A stretch of 64,000 nt of DNA from Meconema thalassinum (lineage: Eukaryota > Arthropoda > Insecta > Orthoptera > Tettigoniidae). Shown here piece after piece: positions 9,717 to 20,370 of this stretch. How positions within the stretch are numbered: position 1 is the first letter of the stretch; every line of letters begins with the position of its first letter. A program made the translations under genes and the position numbers. The stretch covers positions 239,274,297 to 239,338,296 of the forward strand of contig OX336396.1 of assembly GCA_946902985.2 (NCBI GenBank), read 5' to 3'. Below the pieces are notes generated by a model that worked only from the letters and a program-made list of their open reading frames with translations, was not told where the DNA came from and did no database searches.

Positions 9717-12247
9717 CCTTCGGGCGGGCGCGCACGCGGCAAATTGGCCGGGTTTTCAAAAAAAGACGTACTACTTTGTTATACTCCCGTGAGGGACAAC
9801 CACGCCCCTATGTATTCTCTAACTACTATGTAAGACGTCATAATGGCAGGCCAACACCACCTCAGACTTGTAGAGGGATTGCGCAATTCATTACGCAATT
9901 GCCTATGTCACGGTAGGAGGTACGACCGGCCACATTGCCGCCGCGCGCCTAACAGTGCTAAACGTTTACCGTCCACCACACACAATGTAAGTATTTATTT
10001 CTTTACTTTTTACTTGATTTATAATATTATATGATGAATTGCTCAAGTAGCATACATTTCAGTGTGATATATTTTTCAAATATTTATGCTTTACACATCT
10101 ATTTCACTGTCCTCCCTCTCCCTCGTTCTCTCGGTTTTACTCTCAAGGATTTTATGAATACCAACGATTTACTCAATCTTCACTTTTGGGTTTCAGGGAA
10201 CCTTACCTCAGACCTGATGATATTTCTACAATTCTTCAAGAGTTGGAGGAAGACGAACGAATGGACCAGCTAGAAGATCTGAGGGAAGACGATGAGATTG
10301 ATCCAGATTTCGAGACTGAAGAAATACATGTGAACGACCACGACAGTGAGTCTGAAGTGGAAATTGAAATTGAAGGCGAAGAAGACGCTGAAAATAGCGA
10401 GAGTCTTCGATTTTTTATCGGTAAAGATGGAGAAACATTGTGGGCGAATCAACCTGTCGCAAATCTTGTAAAAACAAGGGGAAGAAACATTATCAAAGCT
10501 TTTCCAGACCCTAAGGTCATTGTATGACTGAAATCGAATGTTTTCACTAATAATGTCCCCTGACATTATTGATAGTATTGTTAAGAACACCAATATATAC
10601 ATTCAGAAAAAGGAAACTGGAAATCGACAGAGAGATTTTAGGTTGACCGATATAAAAGAAATTCGTGCTTTTTGGGGGGCATTATTATTTTTGGCGGTCA
10701 AAAGGGAGAATCGTACGAATCTAGCTGAACCATTTGCGACAAACGGGACTGGGTATACAATTTTGCGCGCTAATTTCAGCGAAAGGCGATTCCGATTTTT
10801 ATTGAGATGTATACGATTCGATGATGTGAATACACGAACTGAGCAGATGAACAGTGACAGACTAGCTCCCATTCGAGACATTCTGAATAAATTCGTTCAC
10901 AATTCACAACAGTCATATTCTCCTGGTGAATTCCTGACCGTCGATGAAATGCTGGTTGCTTTCCGGGGCTGTTGTCGATTTGTGCAGTACATGGCTAAAA
11001 AACCAGCCAAATACGGCATCAACATGTATGCCTTATGTGATGCTCGAACATTCTACACGTACAATATTGAAATGTATTGTGGAAAGCAAGAAACTGGCCT
11101 CATGATATTGTTGTCAGACTGACAGATCCCATCAAGAAAACAAATCGTAATGTCACTACAGATAATTACTTTAGCAGCTATCCTCTAGCCGAGGATTTGC
11201 TGAAGGACGGATTGACCTTTTGGGCACCCTGAAAAGTAACAAAAAGGAGATTCCCCCAGAGTTTGTGGAGCGCAATTCTTCATCAGTACCCGGAAGTTAA
11301 AAGTTTGGTGCTCAACCTGATATTACTTTGATCTCTATGGTGATAAAGAGAAAGAAAGCAGTGCTCGTCTTGTCTACGATGCACGACGACAACAAAACTG
11401 ATGAAGGGACAGGCAAACCACACCAAATTATGGACTATAATGGCACCAAAGGAGGGGTGGACACAGTGGACCTCATGTGTTCAAGGTGCTCCACTTCCAG
11501 AACAACTCGAAGGTGGCCAATGGAGGTATTTTAGCGTCTTCTTGATGTGGCTGAGATTAATTCCTTCAAGATCTTCAAGGCCAATACTCGGAACAGTGAT
11601 TTGAGGAGAAGAACTTATGTATCCAACTTAAGTTTTGCCCTCATGGAAGAAAATCTAAAATACCGGGCCACAATAACTACTCTTCCTCGACAACTACGTT
11701 GTTTTCTAGAAAGGTATAAGGAAGAACCTGATCAGGTTGAAGTAACACCTTCCACAAAAAGGCAAATTTGTTTTTATTGTGGTAGATCTAAGAACAATCG
11801 GACTCGGATGTCTTGCAAGAAATGTGCAAAATGTATGTAAAAATCATTCAGTCCAAGAAATCACATGCAACTCATGTGCACAGCCTGAAGTAGAGAATGA
11901 AGATGAAGACGTCTAATTCCAAATGGAAGTGTGATAACATTGTAACCTTGATGTGATAAAATCTGAACACAAGTGATAGGCCTATATTTGGAATATTATT
12001 CTTTTACGGTACTATTTTCATTGAGATTTTTGTTGCGATGTTCCTTTCAGTTTGCAGAAGTGATAAAAGTCGTTGAAAAATACAAAATATTTGCTCACTT
12101 AATGTGTCTTTAGTGTAACAATTGAAATCCCAATGAATTTCATGTCAACAAACACTTCTGGCTTTAAGAACTGAACGTGAATGAGAGCGGCCAAAATGCC
12201 GGAGCGCGCCAACTGGTGTGAGTGCAAAAGGCGCACCCGCCCGAAGG
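9717..12247 (+). mobile_element. piggyBac element with TTAA target duplication
   Basis: Both ends sit next to TTAA (9713-9716 and 12248-12251). The termini CCTTCGGGCGGGCGCGC (9717-9733) and the complement of 12231-12247 match in 16 of 17 bases. The 2531-bp length and a central plus-strand transposase gene are typical of an autonomous piggyBac-type element, but the gene has decayed. It is inserted inside the hAT-like element, so it is the younger of the two. Confidence 0.92.
10186..11916 (+). pseudogene. piggyBac-type transposase, broken
   Basis: The product would cut and rejoin DNA at TTAA sites. The acidic N-terminal part (10186-10527) is followed after a frame break by the DDE domain (10538-11122) with TVDEMLVAFRG and KPAKYGI, the region that holds the first catalytic aspartate. 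TDNYFSSYPLAEDLL (from about 11159) gives the second, and DYNGTKGGVDTVDLMC (about 11431-11480) the third. A C-terminal cysteine-rich finger, CFYCG...CKKC..C...CNSC, spans 11765-11875. At least four breaks occur, near 10525, 11120, 11230-11330 and 11530, so no full protein can be made. All three catalytic aspartate motifs are still readable. The start at 10186 is uncertain; an upstream intron or exon is possible. Confidence 0.9.
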
Positions 12248-12515
12248 TTAATAACATAATTTGGGTGAGATTAGCTTAAATCATCATCTTACATTTGTCA
12301 TGAAAAAAAAAAAAACATAACGGAAAAATATGATGTAATTTTTCATAAACATCCGGGTTCTAGTAATGATATTAAACAAGTTCAGATTGTATTCTAAAAA
12401 CTATTCGAAAATTTTCTCCAAACATTATCCGCAATCCGCACTGCCATGCAAACTATATCCGCATGGGGAAAAATGTTGCGGGGATATCCGCATTCGAGCA
12501 GGGCTTTATCTATAG

Positions 12516-12790
12516 AGGCAACAGCCAAACAAACTGATTTAATTTTTCTCAAAGAAACCCTCACAGGTTCCTTTAATATTGACCCCTTTTGCCGACTGTC
12601 ATTGGCATATCGCTCAGTTCGGAGAGGACGAGCTGTAAATCTCGTTCCGCCCTTCGCTCGTAGCAATGCCTACCTGACAGGTTTCTACGACGGCTCTGCG
12701 CGGTTATGGAACACGCTGCCAGGGGATGCCAAGATCTCGCTCCTTCGGAAACTCAAACATAAAAAGGTACATTGTATAATTTCTGTATGA
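12516..12790 (+). pseudogene. LINE reverse-transcriptase C-terminal fragment, part 2
   Basis: The frame SIEATAKQTDLIFLKETLTG leads to LVPPFARSNAYLTGF and ARLWNTLP, a sequence pattern usual at the extreme C-terminus of CR1/Jockey-type LINE ORF2 proteins, and stops at 12788-12790. It continues the fragment at 9060-9175 across the hAT-like insertion. No catalytic RT motif is in this part. The copy is heavily 5'-truncated, as is normal for LINEs. Confidence 0.7.
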
Positions 12791-12889
12791 TTGATTGTCT
12801 CGCCGAATTAATGAATGAAAGGAGTGATTGAGGTGACGAAAGTACGAGCGTGAGAGAGTAAGTGAACTATGTTAATATTCTAAATATGT

Positions 12890-13223
12890 GAAAATCCACA
12901 GCCTTCTTCCAGTCGACCGGCCGGGCCAGGGAATGAAATGAATGAAGCCCCCATCTAGCGGTGAGGACATGAACTGTGCCGGCTGCCGAAGCTTGTCACA
13001 CTCCCCTGGGGCAATGATTAAATGAATGACAGATGAAACGAAATGATAGTGGAGAGCGTTGCTGGAATAAAAGAGTTGATAGGGAAAACTGGAGTACCCG
13101 GAGAAAAACCTGTCTGCCTCCACTTTGTCCAGCACAAATCGCACATGGAGTGACCGGGATTTGAACCATGGACCCAGCGGTGAGAGGCCAGTGTGCTGCC
13201 GCCTAAGCCAACGGAGGCTCCAT
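12890..13223 (-). mobile_element. SINE family H, minus copy, 14-bp target duplication
   Basis: This copy is homologous to 5659-5986 in reverse. The tRNA-like head is at 13223-13140, with the B-box read as GGTTCAAATCCCGG on the minus strand. The exact flanking repeat TATTCTAAATATGT at 12876-12889 and 13224-13237 defines the insertion. It has no coding function. Confidence 0.87.
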
Positions 13224-13384
13224 TATTCTAAATATGTAAATAATGCAAATATCCTTGTAAAATATGCAAATATTGCAAAACCAAATGTAGATGTAGACTA
13301 CGAGTAAATTGTGCCAGTGAAACATGCAATATGTATGTGGGGCTCGTCCCTTTTCAATAGGCCTTCCATACTTCTGTTTGATTT

Positions 13385-13441
13385 ATGGTAAATAATGATA
13401 ATAATAATAATAATAAGAAGAAGAAGAAGAAGAAGAAGAAG
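13385..13441. repeat. Compound AAT/AAG microsatellite
   Basis: ATAATAATAATAATAATAAG passes into an AAG run up to 13441 and then directly into a LINE-derived coding fragment. The run encodes polylysine in the frame that follows, but this is a repeat and probably not part of the protein. Confidence 0.85.
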
Positions 13442-13745
13442 ACAAAAACGGCATGGATTAAGGAAGTTCGAAAAGATCTCGAAAATTCCAACATCCAGGA
13501 AGTTCAGATGTCAAACAGGGAAACATTTCGGTACATAATTCAAAATTTGGAAGGGTTTCACGTCACAAGAACCACAAAGAAGGGAAGAGCCTGGACGGAT
13601 GAGCAGAAGAAACAGCATAGCGCCCATATGAAGGAGTACTGGAGGAAGAGGAAACTTCAGGCAAAGAAAAAATGAAATTGTAGCGTGATCCGAAGTGGTC
13701 AATTCGCAAATAAAAATAATAATAATAATAATAATAATAACTTGC
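13442..13745 (+). pseudogene. LINE 3' fragment: ORF C-terminus, 3' UTR and AAT tail
   Basis: About 78 codons up to the stop at 13673-13675 read W.KEVRKDLE...NRETFRYIIQN..GF, then GRAWTDEQKKQHSAHMKEYW. The same architecture, including a basic GRRRGPLSEEHKQ tail, is found at 61699-62193, so both derive from related LINE ORF2 C-termini. A 30-nt untranslated part and a pure AAT tail at 13712-13740 follow. The fragment is 5'-truncated at the AAG microsatellite. Confidence 0.7.
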
Positions 13746-13764
13746 TTGTGTTGGATCATCTCGT

Positions 13765-14236
13765 AGTGAAGTGGCTAGCAGTCTCGGCTGTCACATCGGT
13801 GGTCCAGGTTAGATTTCCGGCTCTGCCAAGAAATTTAATTATGGCCTGAGGGCTGGAATGGTGTACACTCAGCCTCGTGAGGCAAAACTGAGGTGGGTTA
13901 GAATCTCACCATAGCCTTGTTGGAAGTGGTTTTCTGCGGTTTCACATTCCTACTCCGGACAAATGTCCGGAAGGATCCTAATTCAAGGCCATGACCGCCT
14001 CAGAACAGTGGCTATCGTGTGTTTGGTTTTTCCCTGAGTTTTTCCACAGTTTCTTCAGGCAAATGCCGCGATTATACCTTACTGTACTTCAAGTCGCGGG
14101 GCGGTTACCTCATTACTGTCCATTATGCAGTTACACACACTACTACAGTCAATACACGAATACAGGTTATGAGACAAATTCTGCACACACCAAAATACAT
14201 GGGACTGATAACCAAGATGTCCCAAACCCCTCAAAC
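13765..14236 (+). mobile_element. SINE family G, plus copy
   Basis: A tRNA-like head (about 13768-13835, B-box degenerate GGTTAGATTTCC) is followed by GGCTCTGCCAAGAAATTTAAT, GAGGGCTGGAATGG, CCTCGTGAGGCAAAACTGAGG, a TGGAAGTGGTTTTC block and, from about 14110, the shared 3' domain ACACAC...CAGGTTATGAGACAAATTCTG. Further copies are at 14246-14540, 18700-19178 (minus) and 62628-63250. Small ORFs in it are incidental. Confidence 0.7.
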
Positions 14237-14245
14237 AATTTCCTT

Positions 14246-14540
14246 CGTTGCGTAGAAGCTACCATTCTTGCCTGTTACCAAGGAGGCCCGGGTTCGATTC
14301 CCGGCTCTGCCAAGGAATTTAATTCTGGCTTGAGGGCTAGAACGGAGTACACACAGACTCGTGAGGCAAAACTTAGGTGGGTTAAATTTTCTCCTCAGCC
14401 ATCCTGAAAGTGGTTTTCCGTGGTATCCCCCACTTCTAGTGCAGGCAAATTCTGGGATGGTTCCTAGCTTAAGGCCAAGGCCGCCTCCTTCCTTATCATC
14501 ATCTCAATTACAAATGCACACACTCATAAGTTTTTGTTGT
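14246..14540 (+). mobile_element. SINE family G, second plus copy
   Basis: A well-kept B-box, GGGTTCGATTCCCGG, lies at about 14291, followed by the same body as the copy just upstream (CAAGGAATTTAATTCTGG, CTCGTGAGGCAAAACTTAGG, CTGAAAGTGGTTTTCCG). The A-box half of the head is missing. The two copies stand almost directly in tandem, which suggests insertion of one beside the other. Confidence 0.7.
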
Positions 14541-14559
14541 TTCATTGAGAGGATTTCTG

Positions 14560-14657
14560 ACATCGTGTTCATATAGCCCCATGTATTTGGGTGTGTATGA
14601 AATATGTCTGATAACATGCGACATTGTGATGGCTGAATTTGTGTGTGTATTTGTAAT
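14560..14657 (-). repeat. Shared SINE 3' domain, minus fragment
   Basis: The plus strand shows GTTCATATAGCCCCATGTATT and GTCTGATAACATG, the complement of the tail block found in families F and G (GTTATCAGAC... and GGGGCTACATGA). It is a stand-alone tail fragment between a family G and a family E SINE. Confidence 0.6.
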
Positions 14658-15031
14658 TCAGTGGTTATCGTGTCAGATTACCAACCCCAAGCTTTCAGGT
14701 TCGCTCCTGGCCATGGTAAGTTATTTTTGAAGGGCAACAAAAATCACGAGACGCATGTCATACGTTGTTGGCATGTTAAAGAACCCATTTGAATTCAGTA
14801 GACCGTGTTCATAATTGCAAAATTAATCTCGGGATTTTCTGCCAACACAAAAGTTCCTCCTTTCTCTACTAGAAAGCGCTATAGTGTCAAGGAGCTTAGA
14901 TATCTAACCTCCTTGACTTTCATAGCGCTCCGAGGAAAAACAAAATTCGATATGCAAGCTGCCCTCTGGGCGTCTGATATCAAAGCTTGCACCCGGCACC
15001 CAAGGCCTTACGATATTATTATTATTATTAG
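14658..15031 (+). mobile_element. SINE family E, first copy
   Basis: The head has A-box-like GTGGTTATCGTGTCAG and B-box GGTTCGCTCCTGG. The body shares GGCATGTTAAAGAACCCATT, TTAATCTCGGGA, AGAAAGCGCT and GCTTGCACCCGGCACCCAAGG with the copy at 45158-45595. It ends in a short ATT tail at 15016-15031. Families with trinucleotide tails are normally moved by a LINE whose own 3' end carries the same tail. Confidence 0.8.
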
Positions 15032-15152
15032 TTGAAGGTTCAATACAATTCAATTGTTTAGACTGCAACACTCAAAAATTCACAGTTCTTGCTTGCAGCA
15101 TAACTTGGGAATTACGATTTTAGGACAACAACAACAACAATAAATTACATCA

Positions 15153-15519
15153 ATTTAGTGAACTACATACGACAAAGGATATGGTCTATCGCTTGGTGTC
15201 CATGTATTGTTTGAACGAAACCATACGAGTATCGTCTGCCTTCGCCTTCTGTTGTCGAGGTTTGTATTTCTTTGAAGTAACTTCATTTGCAGTTGTTGAT
15301 TGATCAATGATTACAATGTCTTGATCTTGTTGGCGACTCGTTCCAGGTTTGTCACTGAATCTTAATAATTTCTGTTTTATATTTTTTTCATTCCAGTTTT
15401 GAACATTTTGTGTATTAACCAAACACCTGTTACGTATTTGTAGCATGGTGACACTAAACTGACTAGTCATGGACACCAAGCGTTAGACTGCATCCTTTGT
15501 CGTATGTAGTTCACTAAAT
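15153..15519. mobile_element. Fold-back element with 52-bp inverted arms
   Basis: The arms 15153-15204 and 15468-15519 match in 48 of 52 bases as inverted repeats and begin ATTTAGTGAACTACATACG on the outside. The 263-bp loop contains most of a 97-codon minus-strand ORF (15479-15186) of unknown type, rich in Q, K and T, that starts in one arm and ends in the other. No target duplication is obvious. Related direct repeats of the right arm follow at about 15597-15700, so the region has been duplicated. The transposon class is unresolved. Confidence 0.7.
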
Positions 15520-15934
15520 CTATCACTACGAGTTCTAGTGTTGATCCATACATGTTCAAATCAAAATCGAAATATCAACTTCCGAGTTGACTGACATGCC
15601 ATGCACACCAACAGTTAGACCATGTCCTTTGTGGCCTAAAGCTATCACTACAAGCGCTAGCGTCGACCCATACATGGTCAAATCAATATCGAAATATCGA
15701 CTTCGGCTTTGAGAATAGATTAAAACAAGATATAATTTAATTTATATCTGTGGAACAAGTTCCATTAAAAACAAGAAGTTCCGTTAAGAACTATACAGCC
15801 TACTTTTCATGCCAATGATTATTCTACAGAATATGAACCTATCTAGAATAATGACGAAATTAAGTTGCTAATATCGAAATTTCCAATTAGTTCGAAATAC
15901 TGTATACCTGGCATAATGTATCCTAATAGAGCAC

Positions 15935-17095
15935 TACAGTTGGCAGCCCTGATGACTGAATATATTCTTAGTTCCATCTCTTAAGGTACAAAATACAAAA
16001 TTTGGTTGAAGTCCAATGAATCGCATGGACGTTACATGCAGTTAAACATTGGATCTAACAGCGCGCGTAAAATCATGTTGGCAACAATGTCATGCATGTA
16101 TTGGTCAGAAATAATCTGAAATAATATGATCTATTGTTGTGCCAATTTTGAATGAAATCCATTAGTTAGTATAGAAGTTACATGCATTTTAAAATTGGAC
16201 CTATCAGCAGGCTTAGAATCATGTTGGCAGCACTGACGTATATTAGTTGCTCCAAATTCGTCTAGTATGCCAGGTACTATACGTGTGCAAATTTTAGAGC
16301 TATTGGCTTGCATACTTTCTGATATATTGATATTAGGGTAACAAAAATAGGAACAGCACATATTAACAGTTGGCAGCCCTTGTTGCTCCTTAGAATACGC
16401 ATAGTCATATCTGTTATGGTGCACACAACACATACGAAATTTGGTTGAAATCCAAATGATAGTATGGAAGTTGCATGTATTTAAAGTTGGACCTGTCAGC
16501 AGGCTTAGAATCATGTTGGTAGCACTGACGTATATAAGTTACTCCAAATTAATATAGAATGTCAGGTACTATACGTGTGCATAGTTTAAAGCTTTCGGCT
16601 TGCATACTTTCTGATATATTGGTATTTGGATAAAATAAATTAGGAGCATTTATTAACAGTTGGCAGCCCTGGTAGGTCTTAAGAATACGCTCAGTCATAT
16701 CTGGTTATGTACACATACAACATACGAAATTTGGTTGACTTCCAATTGATAGTGTAGAAGTTATATGCATTTAAAAATTGGACCTATCAGGAGGCTTATA
16801 ATCATTTTGGCAACACTGCCATGTTTGGCCTCCTGGAAATTAAACTGAAATATTATGATCTGTACGTGTGCCAATTTTGAAATAGCTCTCATTCATACTT
16901 TCCAAGATATCCAACATGGAGCTCAAATTTCAATTGCGATTTTTTAGCAGTTGGTAGCACTGACATCATTTTCAAATATGGCCGTGAGATATTCAGGTGT
17001 AGATCTTTACTCCTATTAAATTTTGTTTCGATTGCTGCAGCCGTTTAGGAGTTGATAGGGGGGGACACACACACAGCCAGACAGACAGACAGAAG

Positions 17096-17127
<32 letters not shown>

Positions 17128-17190
17128 CACATTTGCCCGATCTCATAAGTCTACTTTTTCCTCATTTTTGCAAAATGTGAAAAGTAGGCT
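15935..17190 (-). repeat. Family A-related repeat, minus, with internal tandem units
   Basis: Blocks such as CAGTTGGCAGCCCT (near 15938, 16370, 16660), AATCATGTTGGCA and AAATTTGGTTGA recur with a spacing of roughly 290-300 bp, giving about three units up to 16850. From 16990 it continues to the family A head: GCCGTTTAGGAGTTGATAGG, a CAGA tract (about 17062-17130) and ATCTCATAAGTCTAC, ending GTAGGCT near 17191. The head is homologous to other family A copies, but the body is largely distinct, so it may be a subfamily. Confidence 0.55.
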
Positions 17191-17194
17191 AAAA

Positions 17195-18035
17195 ATATAC
17201 GAGCCTTACAGTAGTCGCATATGATGTGTAACATGTGACATGTTATCCTACTATGTGTGTCCCGCGAGCGCAAATCCCTTGTTGACAGTGAAATCTGTTG
17301 GTAATTGAAATAACTACTTGTAAAACCCCAGTGCCAAATTCTGACCGTAATTAATCATAATTGTTATTTGCCGTGGCGGAAGCAATCCACTGCCTACTTG
17401 ATGCGAGCTGGGCTCTATACCGGCCAGTTAGTGAACCCATGCCAGCGATGTTATTGAAAATGGCCTCGTTTTGCCGATCAACGCACTGCCAATTATAGGC
17501 GCGATTAAAAATTAGGTGTGCGGAAGGTATATTAAATGTGTTTCTTCCAGTGATATCTTTACACCAACGAAGTTTCAATTATTGTTAGTAGTCGGCGTTA
17601 ATATACTGAATTCCTACGTTCTTTGGAGTGTTTGTTGATGCGATATAGATTCCACATAGTCACATGGCCGACAGTACATCGAGTGCTTACATTAAATAAG
17701 AATACAGCAAAAGTATGAAGATTTAATAAATCGTAATTGTTTTCAGCAAATATGATAAAATGAATATTTTCACACCAAAGAACGACAACTTGAAGATGAT
17801 TTGTTGTAGGAATATCTTAAATGAGGTCTCCAAAACCTTGAACTAAACTGTATGCGATATACATTCCCCATAACCACATGGCCTACAGTACGTCGTTGTA
17901 CCGATCTCCGCCATCACGCGCGCTCATTGATTCCGTCCCATGCACTTCCGTCCCATCCACTTCCGTCCCTTTTCCAAAATCACTCCCACATAAATGTCCA
18001 GCTACAGAGTGGAAAGATGTTACACATCAACAAGA
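17195..18035 (+). repeat. Interspersed repeat family B, complete copy
   Basis: The copy starts ATACGAGCCTTACAGTAGTC and soon contains TGATGTGTAACAT; it ends GATGTTACACATCA, the inverse of that motif. Internal landmarks are the palindromic TAACATGTGACATGTTA, CGGCCAGTTAGTGAACCCAT, TTCAATTATTGTTAGTAGTC and a TTCCGTCCCATCCAC short tandem. The same order occurs at 31094-35245, 40779-43098 and (minus, deleted) 37421-37945. The family has no coding ORF. Its inverted ends suggest a DNA-type non-autonomous element. It abuts the end of the preceding family A copy. Confidence 0.75.
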
Positions 18036-18234
18036 TTTTTAGTAAAGAATATATAGCCTACTTACTCCTGTACATGAGTATTGTTATAACTCTTTGTCCT
18101 TTTCAAGGAGTATAACTGAATGTTGCTTGTAGTAGCTTGTTGAAATACAGCAAGCTATATTATAGCCTACTTTGATTGATTGAATCCTCTCCTGAATTAT
18201 AAATGCACACACTAATGCAGCCATTACAATGACA

Positions 18235-18265
18235 CAGGTTAGGAGACAATATGCAACACTACACA

Positions 18266-18302
<37 letters not shown>

Positions 18303-18378
18303 TGACAACTTTTGGCCCGTATAAATCTCATAAGTCTTTTATTCAAAAATCGAAAATAGGCTAACAAGCGTTGTTAGC
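18235..18378 (-). repeat. Family A head fragment with CA repeat
   Basis: A CA tract at about 18261-18299 is followed by GACTGACAACTTTTGGCCCG, ATCTCATAAGTC and a terminal GAAAATAGGCT, the standard head of family A on the minus strand. The rest of the element is not recognisable upstream. Confidence 0.6.
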
Positions 18379-18699
18379 AATTTCTTTTCAAATTTTCATT
18401 TAAGCCGGAAGTAATGTTCAAAATTGTATTTTTGAAATATATTAGAGCTTTTCAAAACACGCATTCAGAAAATGTTCCTAGTCTTCTAACTTTTCAACGT
18501 TTGGCATGATTGTTAAAATAGCTTATCTTTACGATTTTGCTAAACTGGACCTCTATATTCTCAGTGCTCTTAATGTGAATTTAAAAATTGTTTTCAACAT
18601 TGAAAATATCTTCTTATGTTCTGCAGATAGAATGTTAATGTGTCTTCTGTAGCATGTAAATATATTTAAACTTAGTCTATTAGATTTATTTTTAGTCGG

Positions 18700-19178
18700 T
18701 TTACCCTCCAGGTTGGCTTTTCCCTCGGACTCAGCGAGGGATACCCTCATTACCACCACCTGGGCAGTGTCCTGGAGCTTGATACACCTGGTCGGGGATA
18801 CAACTGAGGAGGTAGGATCAGCACCTCGCCCAGGTGGCCTCACTTACAAAACGAACAGGGGCCTCATGAGGGATGGGAAGGGAGGGAAAGATTGGGAGGG
18901 ATAGGTAAGGACGAGGGAAGGAGGCGGCCGTGGCCTTACGGTAGGTAACATCCCGGCATTTGTCCAGAGACGAACGAAGTGGGGAAACTTCGGAAAACCA
19001 CTTCTAGGATGGCTGAGGTGGGAATCGAACCCCTTCTATTAATTTGGACCACCTGAGGCTGAGTATACGTTCCAGTCCTCATACCACTTTTCAAATTTCG
19101 TGGAAGAGCCTGGAATCGATCTTCGGACCTCCGGGGTGGTAGTTAAGCATGCTGACCACTACACCACGGAGGTGACGT
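18700..19178 (-). mobile_element. SINE family G, minus copy with extended body
   Basis: Read on the minus strand from 19178 it has a tRNA-like head with CTCCGTGGTGTAGTGGTCAG and a B-box GATCGATTCCAGG, then the family G body (AAATTTGAAAAGTGG, GGGTTCGATTCCCACC, CTAGAAGTGGTTTTCCG, GGCCACGGCCGCCTCC) and a further 200 bp with CCTCATGAGGCCCCTG and CACCTGGGCGAGG. The second B-box-like motif in the body is a feature of the family. No protein is proposed for the ORFs across it. Confidence 0.75.
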
Positions 19179-19279
19179 ATTAGATGTTAAATAATTGAAT
19201 ACTTGTTTAATTAATTAATACCGTATTTTGTTTCTCTAAAACACTTTTATTATTGGAAATTTTAATCTAATTTTATTAC

Positions 19280-19460
19280 CCAAGTAGGAACTACTTGAAA
19301 ATTCCGCAGTCCTTACTTGAATTAAAAACACATAACACACACTAATACAGCCATCATAATTAACACCGGTTATCAGGTAGATTCGACACACACCCAAAGT
19401 ACTCGTGGCTACATGACCGCGTCGTCGCAGCCCCTAAACTGAGGAACCAACCAACGGATG
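19280..19460 (+). repeat. Shared SINE 3' domain fragment
   Basis: AGGAACTACTTGAAAATTCC, GCAGTCCTTACTTGAATTA, AACACCGGTTATCAGG and GCCCCTAAACTGAGGAACC match the 3' half of the complete family F copy at 35273-35773. The tRNA head is absent. Confidence 0.65.
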
Positions 19461-20126
19461 TTAAGGAGAACTTCAGGAAGATGGAGGTAAGGAGATGGAA
19501 ATAAACAGCGATAATTGGAATTGAATGGGAAAGCACTGTGTGAGAGACCAAGAGACCAAGCCCTTCAAGGGCTGTAGTGTCAAGGAGGAAATAAGTAAGT
19601 AGGAACGCGGAGAAACCATTGATATAATGCCAATAAAATACATTCTGACTTTCATCTTAACCTCTGACAGACCTCTGGAAGAAACTACTGTATCGAGGCG
19701 GGTGCAGCTGTTAGATTTATTAGACTTTTCAATTAGCGAGAATCGTGCAGCTACAATGAGGTCATATATCCTCTGGCAAGCAGTAGTCAAGGGTTTCTCA
19801 CGTCCCTTGGGGCATGCACAGTTAGAAAGTAGCGATGATGCGATAGCTCTCTTTACTATGTTCGTGAGTAATAACTTTGAATGGTCATCATGCAATTTAT
19901 GTTAGAAATGCGAAAATCTAAAACACCTTTCTCAGAGTCTTAAGTGTTCCTGTCAGCGGCTGTCACGCTTCGTGAGAAACATTGTGCAGTCACGGATCTG
20001 TCTTCATTCGTGGAACAGGGCGTTACTTGTAACACCTTTGACATTCAGTCGGTCAACACAGAATAATTCTAATTGCTTAACAATTTCAAAAATAACTTGT
20101 AATAAATTGAAAAAGGAGAAAAACTA
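19461..20126. other. Gene-free stretch before the Tc1-like element
   Basis: Near 19540-19600 the text AGACCAAGCCCTTCAAGG and AAATAAGTAAGTAGG resembles a retroposon 3' end, but no family could be fixed. Overlapping ORFs of 92 and 140 codons at 19627-19905 and 19895-19473 are on opposite strands of the same DNA and show no known protein. The last 200 bp look unique. Confidence 0.4.
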
Positions 20127-20370
20127 CACACATCAAAAAAAGTTTTGCATCACCTCGGTTCCCAGATCTCCGGCATATAGACGTTGACTGTGTATATTGT
20201 ATCAAAGATACAGTCCCTTTGACTGTTCATAGATGTCACTAAAACTGCTCAAAGATGTAAACAACCATGCATGAGCAGGGCCTATTAGACGGAGGGGGTA
20301 CGACAGCCGATCAGTTCCAGTCATTCCACCAGGACGAAGGTACGCTGCTCATGTTGTCTGTAGTTCTACC

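Larger units (their letters stand above)
9176..12507. mobile_element. hAT-like non-autonomous element with 8-bp target duplication
   Basis: The flanks carry an exact 8-bp duplication ATCTATAG at 9168-9175 and 12508-12515. The ends AGAGCATTGC (left) and AAAGCCCTGC (right, complement) agree at seven of ten positions, followed on both sides by GCGGATA motifs. The LINE reading frame continues correctly across the site when one duplication is removed, which confirms the boundaries. The element has no transposase of its own; its left part is a minisatellite, and a 2.5-kb piggyBac element was inserted inside it later. Confidence 0.7.
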
